From Streptomyces sp. B93 (GTDB taxonomy: Bacteria; Actinomycetota; Actinomycetes; Streptomycetales; Streptomycetaceae): a stretch of DNA of 64,000 nt. The notes below the pieces were generated by a model. The model was not told where the DNA came from. It ran no database searches and was given only the letters and a program-made list of their open reading frames with translations. Below are positions 9,940-17,996 of the stretch, piece by piece. The first letter of the stretch is position 1, and every line of letters starts with the position of its first letter. Location: contig NZ_JAGPXL010000011.1 of NCBI RefSeq assembly GCF_018070565.1, forward strand, positions 124,001 through 188,000, in the 5' to 3' direction. Made by a program: the position numbers and the translations under genes.

Positions 9940-12900
9940 TCCGTTGTGGAGCGCTCCACCCGTGAGTCGAGGACGGCCGCCGCGAGATCCACGTACGCGC
10001 GCGTGGTGGCCGGACGCAGCCGGTTCAGGTTCCAGGCGGCGGCCTGGTGTGTGGAGGGGTCGAAGGGCACCCGGACCAGCCGGTGCGCGGCCACACCGAG
10101 CCGCCCGGCGGCATCGTCGGTCAGGCCGCGGCCCGCGCTGGCGCCCTGCACGTCGACGGCCGCGACCACCGCCCCGTCGGCGAGCGGGCGGTGTCCGCTC
10201 TCGCGCAGCGTCTCCAGCGTGCGCGCCGCCGCGTCCAGGGACGAGCCGTGCGTCGCGCAGCACAGCACCAGCCGGTCCGTCAGCTTCAGCACCGGCTCGG
10301 CGGACTCGTCCAGCCGGACCGGGGACCAGTCGGTCAGCACGAACGAGTAGTACGGGTCGGTCAGCGCCAGCATCCGCGCGTACTCCTGCGGGTGGGCCGG
10401 GCTGGACGCGGCCAGTCCGCCGTGCGCGAGGACCCGCAGCCCCGACGGCAGCGGCGCGGTGCGCGCCCGGATCGCCCGGTAGGGCGCGCCGTCGGGCAGC
10501 CGCGCCACCTCGCGCAGCCCCACCGAGGTACTGGACCACCAGTTGCCGGTGAGGAACTCCGCCAGCGCCCCCACCGTGGGCGCCCCGTCCACCGCGAGCA
10601 CCGGTTCCCCGCGCACCGCCGCCAGCACCGAGCCGAGCAGCACGGTGGTGGTGGCACGCCCGCTGTTGGCGTGGGCGCCGAGCAGTGTGAGCCGCAGACC
10701 GTGCCGCAGCGGGGCCCGCAACCGCTCCAGCTGTGCCTCGGCGTGCCGCCGGGCGGCACCGAAGCGGCCCAGCCGCAACGAGCCCGCCGCAGGCGTGTCC
10801 TCGCCGGGAGGCGGCGTCAGCGTCACCCGGGGCACGCGCGGCACCGGTCGCTGCGGGGCGCGCGGCGAGGCCGTCTCACGGGCCGCGCGGGCCAGATCGA
10901 TGTACCGGGCGAGCAGGTCCGCCAGCTCACCCGGCGCCGGGCGCTCCACCGGGTCCGGGTCGAGGCAGCTCAGCACCAGCCCTCGCAGCCGCTCCCAGCT
11001 GTCGCTCTGCCACAGGTGCATGCCCTCGGGCAGACCGGGGGTGTTCACCCCGGCCTTGCTGCTGACCAGCTGGAGCAGCTCGCCCAGCGCGCGTACGTTG
11101 TCCGCCGCCGTGGGAAGCGGACCGGCGCCCTCGAAGCGGCCGTCGAGGACGCTGTCCGACAGGTCGCCCAGGACCACCGACCGGCGGAGCACGAACACGC
11201 TGTCGGCGCTGAAGTCCGACAGCACCACGCCGTTGAGGTGGCACACGCTCAGCGCGCTCGCCAGGTGCCAGGCGACCAGCAGCCCGGCCAGCGTGTCGAA
11301 GGGCGCGGTGCCGGTCTCCGCGGCCCGCGCCACCAGGTCCGCCAGCCGGGGCGGCTGCCGGTCCGGGGCGTCCTCGTCGGCGATCGGGGTCATCGCGATC
11401 CACGGCGTGGCGGACTTCAGCTCGCTGGCCAGCAGCACGGGCGCGTACCGGCCGTGCAGCCGGTCCAGCACCCGGGCCTCCATCGCGATCAGCCGGGCGT
11501 TGACGGCGGGCAGGTCCGGGCGCGGGGTGCGCAGGACGACGCGGTTGCCGCGCTGGTCGACGCCCCGGTACACCATCGTGCGCCGCCCGCGCCGCCGTCC
11601 CCGCAGCCGGTACGGGCCCAGGCGGGGCGGGTCGGCCGCGGTGAGCGGCGCCCAGTCGTCGTCGGGCACCTCCAGCGCCGTACCGCCGAGCCCCAGGCCT
11701 TCGCCGCGGCGACCGCCCGAGATGCCGAACCGGCTCAGCAGACGTCGTTCGACGCTGGTGAACGGGCGGTGGCCGGCCGGGAGTTCGTCGGCGCCGTCCG
11801 GGTGGGTCAGCCAGGCGGGGAAGTCCGGGGAGTTGCCCGCGAGGCGCTCCAGGGTGCGGCCGATCGTACGGCTGGTGCTGAGCAGTTCGGCCTGCGGGAC
11901 CGCGTCCAGCAGCACGGTCCTGGACTCGTCGACGAAGTCGAACACCAGGTGCTTGGCGGGCAGTCGGCCGGGCACCGGCGCCGGATGCGGGCGCAGCAGC
12001 CCGCCCAGGAACACCTCCGCGAGGTGCGAGGTCCGCGCCTGCCACGGCACGGCCGACTGCACCAGCCGCATCACGGGCACCGACAGCGGGGAGACGGCCG
12101 CCAGGTGCGCGGCCAGGCGGTACGCCTCCGGGGTCGCCGCGTCCCGGAAGTGCTGGGCGCCGCGCGGCCCCCGGGCGTCGGTCACGACCGCGTGGCGGCT
12201 GGGCCGGGCCAGCAGCGGCAGCTCCACCGTGGTGCCCGGCGAGGCCAGCAGCCGGGCCCAGTCGCCCAGCGCCTCGGCGGTGGGCTCCAGCACCGGCACC
12301 GGAACCCCGTCGAAGCGGGCCAGCTGCGGCGGCAGCACCGGGTCGGTGATCTGCCAGGAGGTGTTGGCGCCGCCGATGTGCTGGGTCGTCGCCTGCCAGC
12401 GCTCGGCGTGCACCCCGGACGCCTCCCACATCTCCGGGGGCAGGGTGTGCAGCAGCGCCACGGGGCCCCGCTCCGACCAGGTGCGCAGCAGTTCGTACAG
12501 CGGTTCGTGGCGCCAGGCGGCGCCCATGCCGTCGGTGACGACCAGGGTCAGGGTGCGGCTGTTCGGGTCGTTGACCGTCGTCGTCGGGACGGGCTGGCTG
12601 TCCGGTTCGAACGGGCGGGCGTGCAGCCGGGGGGCGAGGGCGTCGCGGGTGTCCAGGCCGTGGACGCGGGTGACGGCGAAGGCGCCCAGGCGCTCCAGCA
12701 GGGTGCGCAGTTCGGCGGCGAGCCGGTGCCACAGCAGCATCGACAGGCCGTCGTCGACGAGCAGCACCAGGTGCAGCCAGCGCTCCTCCACCGGGCGCAG
12801 CACCACGTCGGGCACCTGGGTCTCGGCCAGCTCGGCCGCCGTCAGCTCCTCGTCCAGCTCGAACCGGTGGCGGCTGCGGTGGCGCCGGCGCAGTGGCCGC

Positions 12901-13328
12901 AGGGCCCGGCCGAGGGCCAGCTCGTCGGGGAGCGCCTTGGCCTCCGGCACCCGCACCGGCACGGCCTGCCGCCGCTCCGGGGCGGGCGCCTGCGCCGGAC
13001 GCGTCCAGGAGGCGTCGGCGGGGGCGGTGGGCTGCGGAGGCTGGCGGGCCGCCGCGTACAGCGACGACGGGGTGAGGTCGGGCAGGCCCTCGTCGTCCGG
13101 CTCCGGCGCGGGCGGCGGCGCCGACTCCTGCGGGGCCGCGGCGGGCTGCGGCGCGGGCGGCTCCGGGGCCGCGGGACGCAGCACCTCGTGCAGGGGCGCG
13201 GTGTCCCCGGCGGGCAGCCGCCGCGCGAGCCACAGCACGTCGAGCACCTGGTCCGCGTCCAGCTCCCGCCCGCACTCGCGCAGCACCCGCAGCACGTCCG
13301 CGAGACTCGCCCCACCGTTGTCGGTCAC
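9936..13328 (-). CDS. SAV_2336-type protein: vWA-like, pseudokinase and ParA/MinD-like P-loop modules
   Basis: 1130 residues, last gene of a four-gene operon. After a Pro/Ala-rich linker, a vWA-like domain (about 175-400) shows LVLLVDDGLSM, a MIDAS-type DxGxS strand, and LTLVVTDGMG. A protein-kinase-like fold (about 545-800) has YRLRGRRRGRRTMVYRGVD, but the active-site lysine is replaced in VVLRTPRP, the catalytic loop reads CHLNGVVLSDFSADS (Lys and Asn lost), and DFG reads DLS, so it is probably a pseudokinase. The C-terminal 260 residues look like a ParA/MinD NTPase with the altered P-loop GAHANSGRATTT and LAVDGAPTVG. In VMAP ternary systems the vWA protein works with the MoxR ATPase and the VMAP-C protein encoded just upstream. 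I prefer the GTG at 13328 (GGGAGG upstream) to 13343. Confidence 0.85.
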   Translation of the reverse strand: MTDNGGASLADVLRVLRECGRELDADQVLDVLWLARRLPAGDTAPLHEVLRPAAPEPPAPQPAAAPQESAPPPAPEPDDEGLPDLTPSSLYAAARQPPQPTAPADASWTRPAQAPAPERRQAVPVRVPEAKALPDELALGRALRPLRRRHRSRHRFELDEELTAAELAETQVPDVVLRPVEERWLHLVLLVDDGLSMLLWHRLAAELRTLLERLGAFAVTRVHGLDTRDALAPRLHARPFEPDSQPVPTTTVNDPNSRTLTLVVTDGMGAAWRHEPLYELLRTWSERGPVALLHTLPPEMWEASGVHAERWQATTQHIGGANTSWQITDPVLPPQLARFDGVPVPVLEPTAEALGDWARLLASPGTTVELPLLARPSRHAVVTDARGPRGAQHFRDAATPEAYRLAAHLAAVSPLSVPVMRLVQSAVPWQARTSHLAEVFLGGLLRPHPAPVPGRLPAKHLVFDFVDESRTVLLDAVPQAELLSTSRTIGRTLERLAGNSPDFPAWLTHPDGADELPAGHRPFTSVERRLLSRFGISGGRRGEGLGLGGTALEVPDDDWAPLTAADPPRLGPYRLRGRRRGRRTMVYRGVDQRGNRVVLRTPRPDLPAVNARLIAMEARVLDRLHGRYAPVLLASELKSATPWIAMTPIADEDAPDRQPPRLADLVARAAETGTAPFDTLAGLLVAWHLASALSVCHLNGVVLSDFSADSVFVLRRSVVLGDLSDSVLDGRFEGAGPLPTAADNVRALGELLQLVSSKAGVNTPGLPEGMHLWQSDSWERLRGLVLSCLDPDPVERPAPGELADLLARYIDLARAARETASPRAPQRPVPRVPRVTLTPPPGEDTPAAGSLRLGRFGAARRHAEAQLERLRAPLRHGLRLTLLGAHANSGRATTTVLLGSVLAAVRGEPVLAVDGAPTVGALAEFLTGNWWSSTSVGLREVARLPDGAPYRAIRARTAPLPSGLRVLAHGGLAASSPAHPQEYARMLALTDPYYSFVLTDWSPVRLDESAEPVLKLTDRLVLCCATHGSSLDAAARTLETLRESGHRPLADGAVVAAVDVQGASAGRGLTDDAAGRLGVAAHRLVRVPFDPSTHQAAAWNLNRLRPATTRAYVDLAAAVLDSRVERSTTE

Positions 13329-13386
13329 GGCCCCTCCCGCCACCTGGCCGTGGTGCGCACGGCCCGAGGTGTCCCGTGCCCGCCGG

Positions 13387-14340
13387 TCACAGCGCGCCCG
13401 TGAGCTGGTGGAGTACGGCGTCGAGGAGGCCGTCGGCGTCCAGGTCGACGCCGCCGGTGCGCAGGAAGACGGCGTTCAGGAGCTGGTCGGTGGCGAGTTC
13501 GCCGGGGGCCCGGCGGCGCAGGAACGCCTCCAGCAGGTCGTCGGCCTCGCGCAGCGCCTCCTCGCCGAGGTGGGCGGCGACGATGGCACGCAGCCGCTCC
13601 TCGTCGGGCACCGGCAGGTGCAGGCGGATGCACCGGCGCAGGAAGGCGGGCGGGAAGTCCCGTTCGCCGTTGCTGGTGATGACGACGACGGGGAACTCCT
13701 CGCACTGGACGCACCCCCGGTGGACCGTGACCGAGCCGCCGGGGTCGGCGGTCTGCACCTCCACGTCCGTGATGTCCTCGGACAGCCGGGTCAGTTCGGA
13801 GATCTCGAAGACGCCGTCCTCGAACACGGTCAGCAGGTCGTTCGGCAGGTCCACATCGCCCTTGTCCATCTCGTCGATGAGCAGCGCGCGCGGCCGTCCG
13901 GTGTGCGCCAGGGCGGTGCCGAGGGCGCCGAGCCGGATGAAGGTGCCGATGGCGGGCTCGCCCTCGCCGCGGTCCCGGCTCAGCGTGGTCTCGCGCAGCC
14001 GCCCGATCGCGTCGTACTGGTAGAGAGCCTCCCGCACCGTGGAGCGGCTGTTGATGGGCCAGCGCAGCAGCTCTCCCAGGCCCAGTTCGTGCGCGACGGC
14101 CCGCGCCAGCGACGACTTGCCCGTCCCGGCCGGTCCGGTGACGAGCAGCGGGCGGCGCAGATGGAGCGCGGCGTTGACGACGTTGGCGTGCTCCCGCTCT
14201 ATCAGATAAGGCTGTTCGGCACGCCCGGCGGCGGACGACCGCGCGAAGCGCCGCCACGGCGGGGCCGGCGGCAGGGTGACGGCGCGGGGTGTGCCGTCAC
14301 CGCGGAACAGTCGCCAGCCGTCCTCGGCGGCGGGGGTCAT
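13387..14340 (-). CDS. MoxR-type AAA+ ATPase
   Basis: A 317-residue cytoplasmic AAA+ ATPase. Walker A is GPAGTGKSSLA (about residues 68-78), Walker B LLIDEMDKGD (about 150), sensor 1 VVITSNGERDFPPAFLRRC (about 225-243) with the arginine finger region, followed by the helical lid. MoxR ATPases remodel client proteins together with vWA-domain partners; the vWA partner here is the next gene. The ATG overlaps the stop of the protease-VMAP gene in ATGA, so the two are translationally coupled, and the vWA gene follows after 58 bases. It is the motor of the proposed VMAP ternary system. Confidence 0.93.
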   Translation of the reverse strand: MTPAAEDGWRLFRGDGTPRAVTLPPAPPWRRFARSSAAGRAEQPYLIEREHANVVNAALHLRRPLLVTGPAGTGKSSLARAVAHELGLGELLRWPINSRSTVREALYQYDAIGRLRETTLSRDRGEGEPAIGTFIRLGALGTALAHTGRPRALLIDEMDKGDVDLPNDLLTVFEDGVFEISELTRLSEDITDVEVQTADPGGSVTVHRGCVQCEEFPVVVITSNGERDFPPAFLRRCIRLHLPVPDEERLRAIVAAHLGEEALREADDLLEAFLRRRAPGELATDQLLNAVFLRTGGVDLDADGLLDAVLHQLTGAL

Positions 14341-16484
14341 GGGCCCTCCTGGGGTTCGGTCAGGTGCAGTCGTGGCACGGTGCGGTCGGCGTCGGCCCAG
14401 GCGAGGACCGGGCGTCCGGGGTACTCCAGCGGCCGGATCATCGTGTTGGCGCGGTAGGAACGCACTCCGTCGGGCAGCTCACGGGTGGCCACCTCCGCCA
14501 GCCGCTTCACCACGTGTCCGCTGCCGCGGCCCCGGTCCCACACGACGACCGGTATGCCCACCGCGAGGCAGATCTGCACGACGCGGTCGCGCAGGTCGGG
14601 TGCGGCGTCCACGGAGACGCGGACCGTGTCGAGGCGGTCCATCAGCTCGTAGTAGACCTTGTTGGGGTCGGTGGAGGCGTCGGAGACGACCAGCGTCGTC
14701 CCGGAGTCGAGCAGGCTCCAGCGGCGCCGCCAGTCAGGGAGGAAACGCTCGTGCCGGCGCAGGAGTTCCGGGCAGTGCACGACCAGCGGGAACTCCACGC
14801 CGAGGACACCGGGGACGATCTCGCCGGGCGCCTGCCCCTCCCACTCGTCGACCGGCAGGTTGAGGCTGCTGCGGTCCACCAGCACCTCCACCAGTGGGCG
14901 CTGCCCGTCCACGACGGTGGGTCCCAGCGACTCCAGCACCCGCAGCAGCTCCCGGGCCCCTTCACGCGCCGAGTACGACACCGTGGTGTCCGTGGACACC
15001 TGGCGCGGGCCCGCGCCCTCGTCGCACCAGATCCGCAGCCGGTGCCGACCGGGCTCGGCCCGGGTCACATGGACCAGCACCCGGGACCGGGTGGACCGGT
15101 GCCGCACCACCCGCGCCCACTCCTGCGCGTCCGAGCGCCGCTCGGCGAGCGCGGAGCGGGGGATGCCGAGCCGCGCGGCCACCCCGTCCGCCCACAGCCG
15201 CAGCCCCGCGCGCTGGGCGGGGGCACACAGCACGCCGACGTACTCCATGACCCGCAGCAGCGCCGGGACCCGGGGCTCACCGTCCTCGGAGCGGCCGTCA
15301 CCGGCGAGGGTCTCCAGGTGGTCGAGCAGCGCGTCCAGCGTCTCCCCGCCGGGGAAGGCGGCCACCAGCGGCAGTGCCGCCCGCACCACCTCACCGAACC
15401 GGTCCAGCACCGCCCGGTCCAGGCCGCGCAGCAGCTGGTGCAGCAGATGGTGCTCGCGCGGGGACAGCAGCCGCGGCACGCGGGAGAGCCGTCCGGCGAC
15501 CAGCAGCCGCTGGGTCAGCTCCCGCTCCTCGCGCCGCAGCAGTTCGGTCAGCACCGGCAGCGCCCGCGGGTGGCTGAGCAGGAAGGCCGCGAACTCCTCG
15601 ACGCTGGGCGGGACCACGGCGCCGCCGTGTCCGACGCCGCACCCCTCCGCCAGCCGACGGGCCAGGTCCCCGCGCTGACTGGCCACCGGCAGCGCGTCCG
15701 AGATCGCCGACACCAGCAGGACGTACGCCGGGTCGTCGACGGCGACCGGCGCAGGGTCCTGCTCCTCCAGGGCGCCGACGGCGCGCAGTTCCGCCTCCAC
15801 GCGCTGCCAGGGCACGCACCAGCTGCGCCGGATCAGATGCTGTGGGCTGTGCGCTCGGGGTTGGCCGGTCGCCGGGTCGGCCGGTGGCATGAAGTGGGCG
15901 GTGACCAGGCCGATGACGGCCTTGTCGACGGGGGACCAGAGCGGGCCGCCGCTGTAGCCGGGGCCGATGGACATGCCGGTGGGCGAACCGTCGAGGTAGG
16001 CGATCGGGCCCTCGTCCGTCTTGACCGTCAGGTCGGCGAACGTCGACTCACGTCCGCTGGCGTGCCAGGCCCGCACCTTCTGCCCGATCCGCAGCGGGCC
16101 GCGCAGCGGTGGCGCGACGCCCTTTCCGGGCGCCAGGTCGATCCGCAGCACGGCCAGGTCGCCGAGCCACTCGGCGGCGCCGTCGGGCACCGGTCCGCCG
16201 TCCTCGGCGCGCGGGGGTATCCAGTGCGCCACCCGGGCCGGGCACCGCAGACTCGCGTCGTACGGCCGCCGGATCATCACCTGGAGTTCCTCCAGACCCG
16301 GCGTCCGGGTCTCGAACGGGGGCCTGCCGAGGGCGTCGTTGACCACGTGCGCGCAGGTCAGCACGGTGTTGTCGCCGAGCAGGAAACCGCCGCCCGACCA
16401 GGTGGCCGCCTTCGGTCCGGCGACGGACACCACATGGAGGGACGGGGTGCCGTCGAGCCGGTCGGGTTCCTTGAACCAGCCCAC
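14337..16484 (-). CDS. Trypsin-like protease fused to a VMAP-C domain
   Basis: 715 residues without a signal peptide, so cytoplasmic. Residues 1-200 are a trypsin-like protease: SGGGFLLGDNTVLTCAHVV (catalytic His), WLGDLAVLRIDLAPG (Asp) and GMSIGPGYSGGPLWSP (Ser). A helical middle region (about 210-470, Leu/Arg-rich) is followed by a C-terminal VMAP-C-like domain (about 480-715) with RSSLNLPVDEWEG, DPNKVYYELMDRLD and GIPVVVWDRG. VMAP proteins are the third partner of MoxR-vWA conflict systems; an attached protease would be the effector cut loose on activation. The GTG at 16484 lies 2 bases after the Trypco1 stop; a longer reading to 16877 would overlap that gene entirely, so I reject it. Confidence 0.88.
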   Translation of the reverse strand: MGWFKEPDRLDGTPSLHVVSVAGPKAATWSGGGFLLGDNTVLTCAHVVNDALGRPPFETRTPGLEELQVMIRRPYDASLRCPARVAHWIPPRAEDGGPVPDGAAEWLGDLAVLRIDLAPGKGVAPPLRGPLRIGQKVRAWHASGRESTFADLTVKTDEGPIAYLDGSPTGMSIGPGYSGGPLWSPVDKAVIGLVTAHFMPPADPATGQPRAHSPQHLIRRSWCVPWQRVEAELRAVGALEEQDPAPVAVDDPAYVLLVSAISDALPVASQRGDLARRLAEGCGVGHGGAVVPPSVEEFAAFLLSHPRALPVLTELLRREERELTQRLLVAGRLSRVPRLLSPREHHLLHQLLRGLDRAVLDRFGEVVRAALPLVAAFPGGETLDALLDHLETLAGDGRSEDGEPRVPALLRVMEYVGVLCAPAQRAGLRLWADGVAARLGIPRSALAERRSDAQEWARVVRHRSTRSRVLVHVTRAEPGRHRLRIWCDEGAGPRQVSTDTTVSYSAREGARELLRVLESLGPTVVDGQRPLVEVLVDRSSLNLPVDEWEGQAPGEIVPGVLGVEFPLVVHCPELLRRHERFLPDWRRRWSLLDSGTTLVVSDASTDPNKVYYELMDRLDTVRVSVDAAPDLRDRVVQICLAVGIPVVVWDRGRGSGHVVKRLAEVATRELPDGVRSYRANTMIRPLEYPGRPVLAWADADRTVPRLHLTEPQEGP

Positions 16485-16486
16485 GG

Positions 16487-16870
16487 CTAGCCCGCACCGG
16501 TTCCGGTGGGGCTCCAGGTGGCGGTGACGGTGAGATGGGCCTGGCCGTTGCCGCCGACGATCCCGAGCTTGAGGTCCTGGCCGATCTGCACGCCGAAGGT
16601 CACGCTCAGTTCGGAGGGCGGTTCCGGTACGGCCGAGACGGCGTCGTGCACCTCCTGGAGGAGCGGGCTGAGCGGCCGGAGCGCCTGGCGCAGGGCACCG
16701 GCGGCCAGACTGGCGACGGCGCCACCGCCCCCGGCGGCCACGGGCACGGCCCGGCCCATGCCCTCGGGGAGGCCGTCGTCCGGGCCCGGTGCGGCAGCGG
16801 ATGCGGCCGGGGCGAGCAGGAACCTGACCGGCGTACCGTCGTCGAACTCTGTATTCAAGGCGGTGGACAC
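16487..16870 (-). CDS. CU044_2847 / Trypco1-family protein
   Basis: A 127-residue soluble protein, first gene of the operon. The C-terminal signature, SVTFGVQIGQDLKLGIVGG followed by QAHLTVTATW, matches the small beta-strand domain that co-occurs with trypsin-like proteases in VMAP-type loci (trypsin-co-occurring domain 1). A conserved helical stretch, LLQEVHDAVSAVPEPPSELS, comes just before it. It is usually read as a sensor, inhibitor or substrate of the neighbouring protease; which applies here cannot be told. The GTG start (MSTALNTEFDDG) and 2-base spacing to the protease gene support co-expression. Confidence 0.85.
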   Translation of the reverse strand: MSTALNTEFDDGTPVRFLLAPAASAAAPGPDDGLPEGMGRAVPVAAGGGGAVASLAAGALRQALRPLSPLLQEVHDAVSAVPEPPSELSVTFGVQIGQDLKLGIVGGNGQAHLTVTATWSPTGTGAG

Positions 16871-16916
16871 GGATCACATTGTGTCCGAACGCCGCCGACG
16901 TCGATGCCTGTACCGC

Positions 16917-17897
16917 TCAACTTCCGCCGTAGCGCGGGGGATCAGCACGTCGGGCGCCCTCGGCCAGCCGCTTCTCGAACCAGTGGCTGGCGTAGACGTG
17001 GTCGGCGTACGCCGGGATCTCCCGGTAGCCGCAGGCGCGGTACATCGCCTGGGCCTCGGTGAGCGTGGCGTGGGTGTCGAGGCGTACGACGTCCAGGCCG
17101 CGGGTGACGGCCTCGCGTTCCAGCCCGCCGAGGATGCGGCGGGCCAGACCGAGGCGCCGGGCGGCCCGGGTCACCCATACGTGTCTGATCTCGCCGACGC
17201 CGGGTGACAGCCGCCGCAGCGCCCCGCAGCCCACCGGCGCGCCCTCCTCGTACGCCACGAGGAACGCGCCCGCCTCCCCCGACACCTCCTCGGGCCCGAC
17301 CAGGTCCGAGGGGTCGAAGCCCTCCGGGAACCGCTCGTCGATCTCGGCCGCGTAGCCGTCGAGGCAGGCACGGGCGTCGGGGGAGGCGCCGTCGACGACG
17401 GTGACGGTGATCGAGGCCAGCCGCAGCAGCCGGCGGGCGGTGGCGAGGGACTCGGTGAGCCGGTCGCGCTGGGCCGGGGTCAGGCCGTCGAGCAGGCCCG
17501 CCACCAGGGCGTCGGACCGCAGGTCCTGCTCGGCCACCTCCGCGCGCCCGGCCGGGGTCAGGGTGACCGTGCGCAGCCGGTTGTCGCGGGGGTCGGGGGC
17601 GAGGGTGACCAGGCCCTGGGCCTGGAGCGTCTTCGCCATCCGGCTCAGGTACCCGGCGTCCAGGCCGAGCCGGGCGCGCAGTTCGCGCAGGGCGACGCCG
17701 TGCGGGCTCCCGGCGATCTCGAACAGCAGCCGGGCCTCGCCGAGCGGGCGGTCCCGGCCGAGGTAGTGGTCGTCGAGGACGCCGATGCGGCGGGTGAAGT
17801 ACCGGTTGAAGCGGCGGAAGGCCGCGATGTGGTCGGGGTGCGGCGGCTGGGTCGGGTGCGGCGGCTGATGCGTCAGGTGCGGTGGTGGCTGCGTCAT
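16917..17897 (-). CDS. MarR-type regulator fused to a GNAT acetyltransferase
   Basis: 326 residues. After a His/Pro-rich leader (about 1-22), a MarR winged helix covers about 25-160 (LRELRARLGLDAGYLSRMAK, then DPRDNRLRTVTLTPAG as the wing). A GNAT domain covers about 165-310 with VAYEEGAPVGCGALRRLSPG, the acetyl-CoA binding ARRLGLARRILGGLE and TLTEAQAMYRACGYREI. Such fusions are self-regulating; the acetyl acceptor is unknown. An inverted repeat 4-21 bases upstream of the ATG is a likely autoregulatory site. It separates the VMAP operon from the divergent cluster that starts at 17997. Confidence 0.92.
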   Translation of the reverse strand: MTQPPPHLTHQPPHPTQPPHPDHIAAFRRFNRYFTRRIGVLDDHYLGRDRPLGEARLLFEIAGSPHGVALRELRARLGLDAGYLSRMAKTLQAQGLVTLAPDPRDNRLRTVTLTPAGRAEVAEQDLRSDALVAGLLDGLTPAQRDRLTESLATARRLLRLASITVTVVDGASPDARACLDGYAAEIDERFPEGFDPSDLVGPEEVSGEAGAFLVAYEEGAPVGCGALRRLSPGVGEIRHVWVTRAARRLGLARRILGGLEREAVTRGLDVVRLDTHATLTEAQAMYRACGYREIPAYADHVYASHWFEKRLAEGARRADPPRYGGS

Positions 17898-17900
17898 GGT

Positions 17901-17918
17901 CTTTGACTTTAGTCAAAG
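17901..17918. promoter_or_regulatory. Operator-like inverted repeat before the MarR-GNAT gene
   Basis: CTTTGAC (17901-17907) and GTCAAAG (17912-17918) are exact 7-base arms with a 4-base centre, directly in front of the MarR-GNAT start. On the minus strand a -10-like TATTCT lies at its outer edge, so the repeat would cover the transcript start and the mRNA would be nearly leaderless. The AT-rich, TTGACNNNNGTCAA-like form fits a MarR dimer. Confidence 0.7.
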
Positions 17919-17996
17919 AATAAAGGGCGGGGACAGCACCTCCCATCTCTCCTATGCTGATGCGCCGTCAACTGTCTTCTCATCGGGGGAAAAGGC

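Noticed and set aside
10543..14457. 1304-codon plus-strand open frame opposite the VMAP operon
   Set aside because: Low-complexity Ser/Arg/Ala composition typical of an antisense shadow; the reverse-strand genes show intact domains and coupled starts.
14337..16877. Longer reading of the protease-VMAP gene
   Set aside because: The first 130 codons would cover the Trypco1 gene in another frame; GTG 16484 directly after that stop gives a complete trypsin domain.
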